Origin: a virus | Virus record (IMG/VR): IMGVR_UViG_3300043172_000001 | Location: 1-21,435 of that record | Length of the DNA stretch: 21,435 nucleotides | Strand: one strand, 5' to 3' | In this document: in pieces, positions 19,540-21,435 of the stretch | How positions within the stretch are numbered: the first letter of the stretch is position 1 | Layout of the letters: each line of letters starts with the position of its first letter | Made by a program: the position numbers and the translations under genes | Notes under the pieces: model-generated | The model's database searches: none | The model's input: only the letters and a program-made list of their open reading frames with translations | What the model was told of the DNA's origin: nothing

Positions 19540-20493
19540 ATGATAAATTCAGTTAGAAACACAGTTTTATCTATACTAAACAAAAATAATTACGGTTATA
19601 TTTCTCCATCAGATTTTAATTTGTTTGCTAAGCAAGCTCAGATGGATATATTTGATGATTATTTCTCTCAGTATAATATGCAGATTAACCGAGAAAATTC
19701 TCGTTATGGAAGAAATAGTCTGCAGTCTTCAGGGACAGGCTATGCGGATATTACAAAAGGATTAGAGGAAGTAATTGATTACTTCAGTACAACTAAGTAT
19801 CTTAGGTATAGTTCAGGTAGTAAATTTTTACTTCCATCAGTAACTACTACAGGCGAAGATTATTATTTAATTAATAAGGTATTATCGTATCAAGATTTTA
19901 GAGTTAATAGCTCTAACACGTCTGTTTCAGCAAATCAACTTGTTGATACAACCGCTACATTTACAGCTACGGTAACTCAAGGCGATATTGTAGTGAATAC
20001 TTCAACTTATGAGTCTTCAGAAATATCTGCTGTAGTGAGTGATACTGTATTATCTTTAGACGATGATATATTTACAACATTCCCTCAGACGTATTCTATA
20101 TTTTCATCTGATCAGAATGAAGCAGAAAAAGTTAGTAATAGCAAAATTACTATGTTAAATACCTCAACACTTACAAAACCTACAAAAATATTTCCGGTTT
20201 ACAGCGAAGAAGGTAGCTTAATAAATTTGTTACCTAAAACTATAAAGAATGAAGGTAGTTTGCTGGCTCAGTATATTAGATACCCTAAAGAACCTAAATG
20301 GACTTTTGTCTCTATACTAGGTGGAGAACCGGTGTTTGATCAGACTCAACCGGACTATCAAGACTTTGAACTTCCTTTAGATGACGCAGTTACACTAGTT
20401 ACAAAGATACTTCAATACGCAGGTCTTTCGATAAGAGAGGTAGGAGTAGTTCAGTTTGGACAAGCAGAAGAAGTAAAAGAATCTCAAAAATAA
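19540..20493 (+). CDS. Candidate head-tail connector or neck structural protein
   Basis: A 317-residue protein. The N-terminus, MINSVRNTVLSILNKNNYGY with ISPSDFNLFAKQAQMDIFDD (about 21-40) and YFSQYNMQIN, is helical and matches a pattern I recall (NtVxxxLNKxxxGYxxPxxFNxFAKQAQxxIF) in connector-type proteins of Bacteroidota phages. A small beta module is inserted at about 128-190: ANQLVDTTATFTATVTQGDI, then VVSDTVLSLDDDIFTTFPQT. The rest returns to the main fold with LLPKTIKNEGSLLAQYIRYP and the helical DFELPLDDAVTLVTKIL. It follows a terminator and promoter box, and the next gene starts six bases after its stop. Ring, adaptor or stopper are all possible. Confidence 0.7.
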   Translation: MINSVRNTVLSILNKNNYGYISPSDFNLFAKQAQMDIFDDYFSQYNMQINRENSRYGRNSLQSSGTGYADITKGLEEVIDYFSTTKYLRYSSGSKFLLPSVTTTGEDYYLINKVLSYQDFRVNSSNTSVSANQLVDTTATFTATVTQGDIVVNTSTYESSEISAVVSDTVLSLDDDIFTTFPQTYSIFSSDQNEAEKVSNSKITMLNTSTLTKPTKIFPVYSEEGSLINLLPKTIKNEGSLLAQYIRYPKEPKWTFVSILGGEPVFDQTQPDYQDFELPLDDAVTLVTKILQYAGLSIREVGVVQFGQAEEVKESQK

Positions 20494-20499
20494 TTATAA

Positions 20500-21420
20500 A
20501 TGGCTTATATATCACAATATCAATACTACGAAAATGGAGGAGCTATTCCTGAAGATGAAAACTGGGGTTCTTATCAGTACGTTACACTTAAGGACATAGT
20601 AAACAACTTCATGCTGATGTATGCAGGAAACCATTCGTTAATAAATAATGAAGAGAGGTATAAGGTTTTGTTTCACGCTAAAAGGGGTGTACAAGAGCTG
20701 AATTACGATGCGTTTAAGGAAATAAAAGCGTTAGAGCTTAATGTGTCTGACTTACTTAGATTTGTTTTACCATCTGATTACGTTAACTGGGTAAGAATTT
20801 CTTTATATAAAGATGGTTTATTGATGCCGTTAACTGAAAATATTCAGGCTAACAGCTCTGATGCTTATCTTCAAGATAATAAATATAGAATATTATTTGA
20901 CATTGACGGAAATGTATTAAAGCCTGAGTTTTCTTTTTTAGATGAAGGCAGGATTAAAGGAACTAAAAAAAGTATATACCTAGGTCCAGGTAAGTATAAT
21001 GGACAATTAGGGTATAGCATTGATGGTGATTGGTATTTTGATTATAACATTGGAGCGAGATACGGATTAAATACAGAGACTGCTAATTCAAATCCTACAT
21101 TTAGGATAGATAAAAAGTCTGGAGTAATAAACTTTAGCTCAGAAATGGCAGGTGAATTATGTGTATTGGAATATGTTTCGGATGGTATGGAGAACGGAGA
21201 CGAATCAAGCATTAGTGTAAACAAGATGTTTGAGGAGTTTATTTATGCGTATATCAGGTATTCTATACTTAATTCTAAGTTAGGAGTTCAAGAGTATGTT
21301 GTAAATAGAGCTAAGAAGGACAAATCATCACTTCTAAGGAACGCAAAAATTAGAATCAGCAATATACATCCTGGAAGACTTTTAATGAATATGAGAGGTC
21401 AGAATAAGATTATAAAATAA
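20500..21420 (+). CDS. Candidate neck or ring structural protein
   Basis: The 306-residue protein has the helical N-terminus LKDIVNNFMLMYAGNHSLIN, RYKVLFHAKRGVQELNYDAF, KEIKALELNVSD (about 30-85), then FVLPSDYVNWVRISLYKDGL. The centre is beta-rich (GRIKGTKKSIYLGPGKYNGQ) and it ends with GELCVLEYVSDGMENGDESS, KMFEEFIYAYIRYSIL and NAKIRISNIHPGRLLMNMRG. The order N-N-F-M-x-x-Y-x-G..H-A-x-R-x-x-Q-E-L-x-Y/F-D, P-x-D-Y-V-x-W/Y, ending A-K-I-R-I/L-S-N-I-x-P..M-R-G-Q is one I associate with tail/neck (ring) proteins of crAss-like and other marine podoviruses. It is therefore probably a virion neck or tail-tube protein. No enzyme motif. Confidence 0.75.
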   Translation: MAYISQYQYYENGGAIPEDENWGSYQYVTLKDIVNNFMLMYAGNHSLINNEERYKVLFHAKRGVQELNYDAFKEIKALELNVSDLLRFVLPSDYVNWVRISLYKDGLLMPLTENIQANSSDAYLQDNKYRILFDIDGNVLKPEFSFLDEGRIKGTKKSIYLGPGKYNGQLGYSIDGDWYFDYNIGARYGLNTETANSNPTFRIDKKSGVINFSSEMAGELCVLEYVSDGMENGDESSISVNKMFEEFIYAYIRYSILNSKLGVQEYVVNRAKKDKSSLLRNAKIRISNIHPGRLLMNMRGQNKIIK

Positions 21421-21421
21421 T

Positions 21422-21435
21422 ATGGCGAATACAAC
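21422..21435 (+). CDS. 5' end of next structural gene (partial)
   Basis: ATG at 21422 follows the previous stop by one base and opens MANT before the window ends. The tight spacing is that of the whole region, so this is probably the next virion gene; nothing else can be said. Confidence 0.5.

Overview
The window is a virion-morphogenesis and lysis region of a tailed double-stranded DNA phage, almost certainly infecting a member of the Bacteroidota and most likely a flavobacterium. Host inference: the DNA is AT-rich; start codons are preceded by A-rich leaders rather than Shine-Dalgarno sequences; copies of the Bacteroidota -7 promoter box (TAnnTTTG, here TATCTTTG) sit 14-22 bases before several starts; and the fibre, portal and capsid proteins resemble those I know from flavobacterial and crAss-like phages. 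Every supported gene lies on the + strand, and genes are packed with TAATG or ATGA overlaps or gaps of a few bases. No RNA gene, transposon, integrase, CRISPR array or bacterial gene was seen.

Left end (1-1571): a cluster of small Lys/Arg-rich, often Cys-containing proteins (tail end of one gene at 1-35, then 40-363, 363-608, 608-898, 900-1043, 1045-1200), followed by a small probable virion protein resembling spike-base proteins (1206-1472) and a doubtful 24-codon ORF. Lysis cassette (1573-2723): a one-TM coiled-coil protein (holin-like candidate), an M15-family peptidoglycan peptidase, and a lipoprotein with a C-terminal TM segment that has the layout of a unimolecular spanin.

Fibre block (2761-9543): three paralogous fibres with YadA-head-like repeats (2761, 5590, 7126), two other fibre-type proteins (3971, 4692), a shorter beta-rich protein sharing an N-terminal module with 3971 (8941), and three small accessory proteins (3743, 8326, 8718). 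Next come four small or medium genes (9545-11088): two conserved-looking small proteins, a GroES-like co-chaperonin candidate, and a 2-oxoglutarate/Fe(II) dioxygenase.

Packaging and head module (11107-21435): candidate small terminase, large terminase, portal, scaffold-like protein, major capsid protein, a protein of unknown role, two candidate connector/neck proteins and the first codons of one more gene. The order large terminase - portal - scaffold - capsid - connectors matches phages of this kind; the capsid and portal N-termini look crAss-like (Crassvirales or relatives), but I cannot fix the family without a search. Intrinsic terminators follow the capsid gene and the gene after it, and promoter boxes precede the 2761, 3971, 8718, 16103 and 19540 genes, so the late region is probably several transcription units. 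I found no clearly new defence or anti-defence system; the least explained material is the set of small basic and Cys-containing proteins, the co-chaperonin/dioxygenase pair, and the inverted repeats overlapping promoter boxes.
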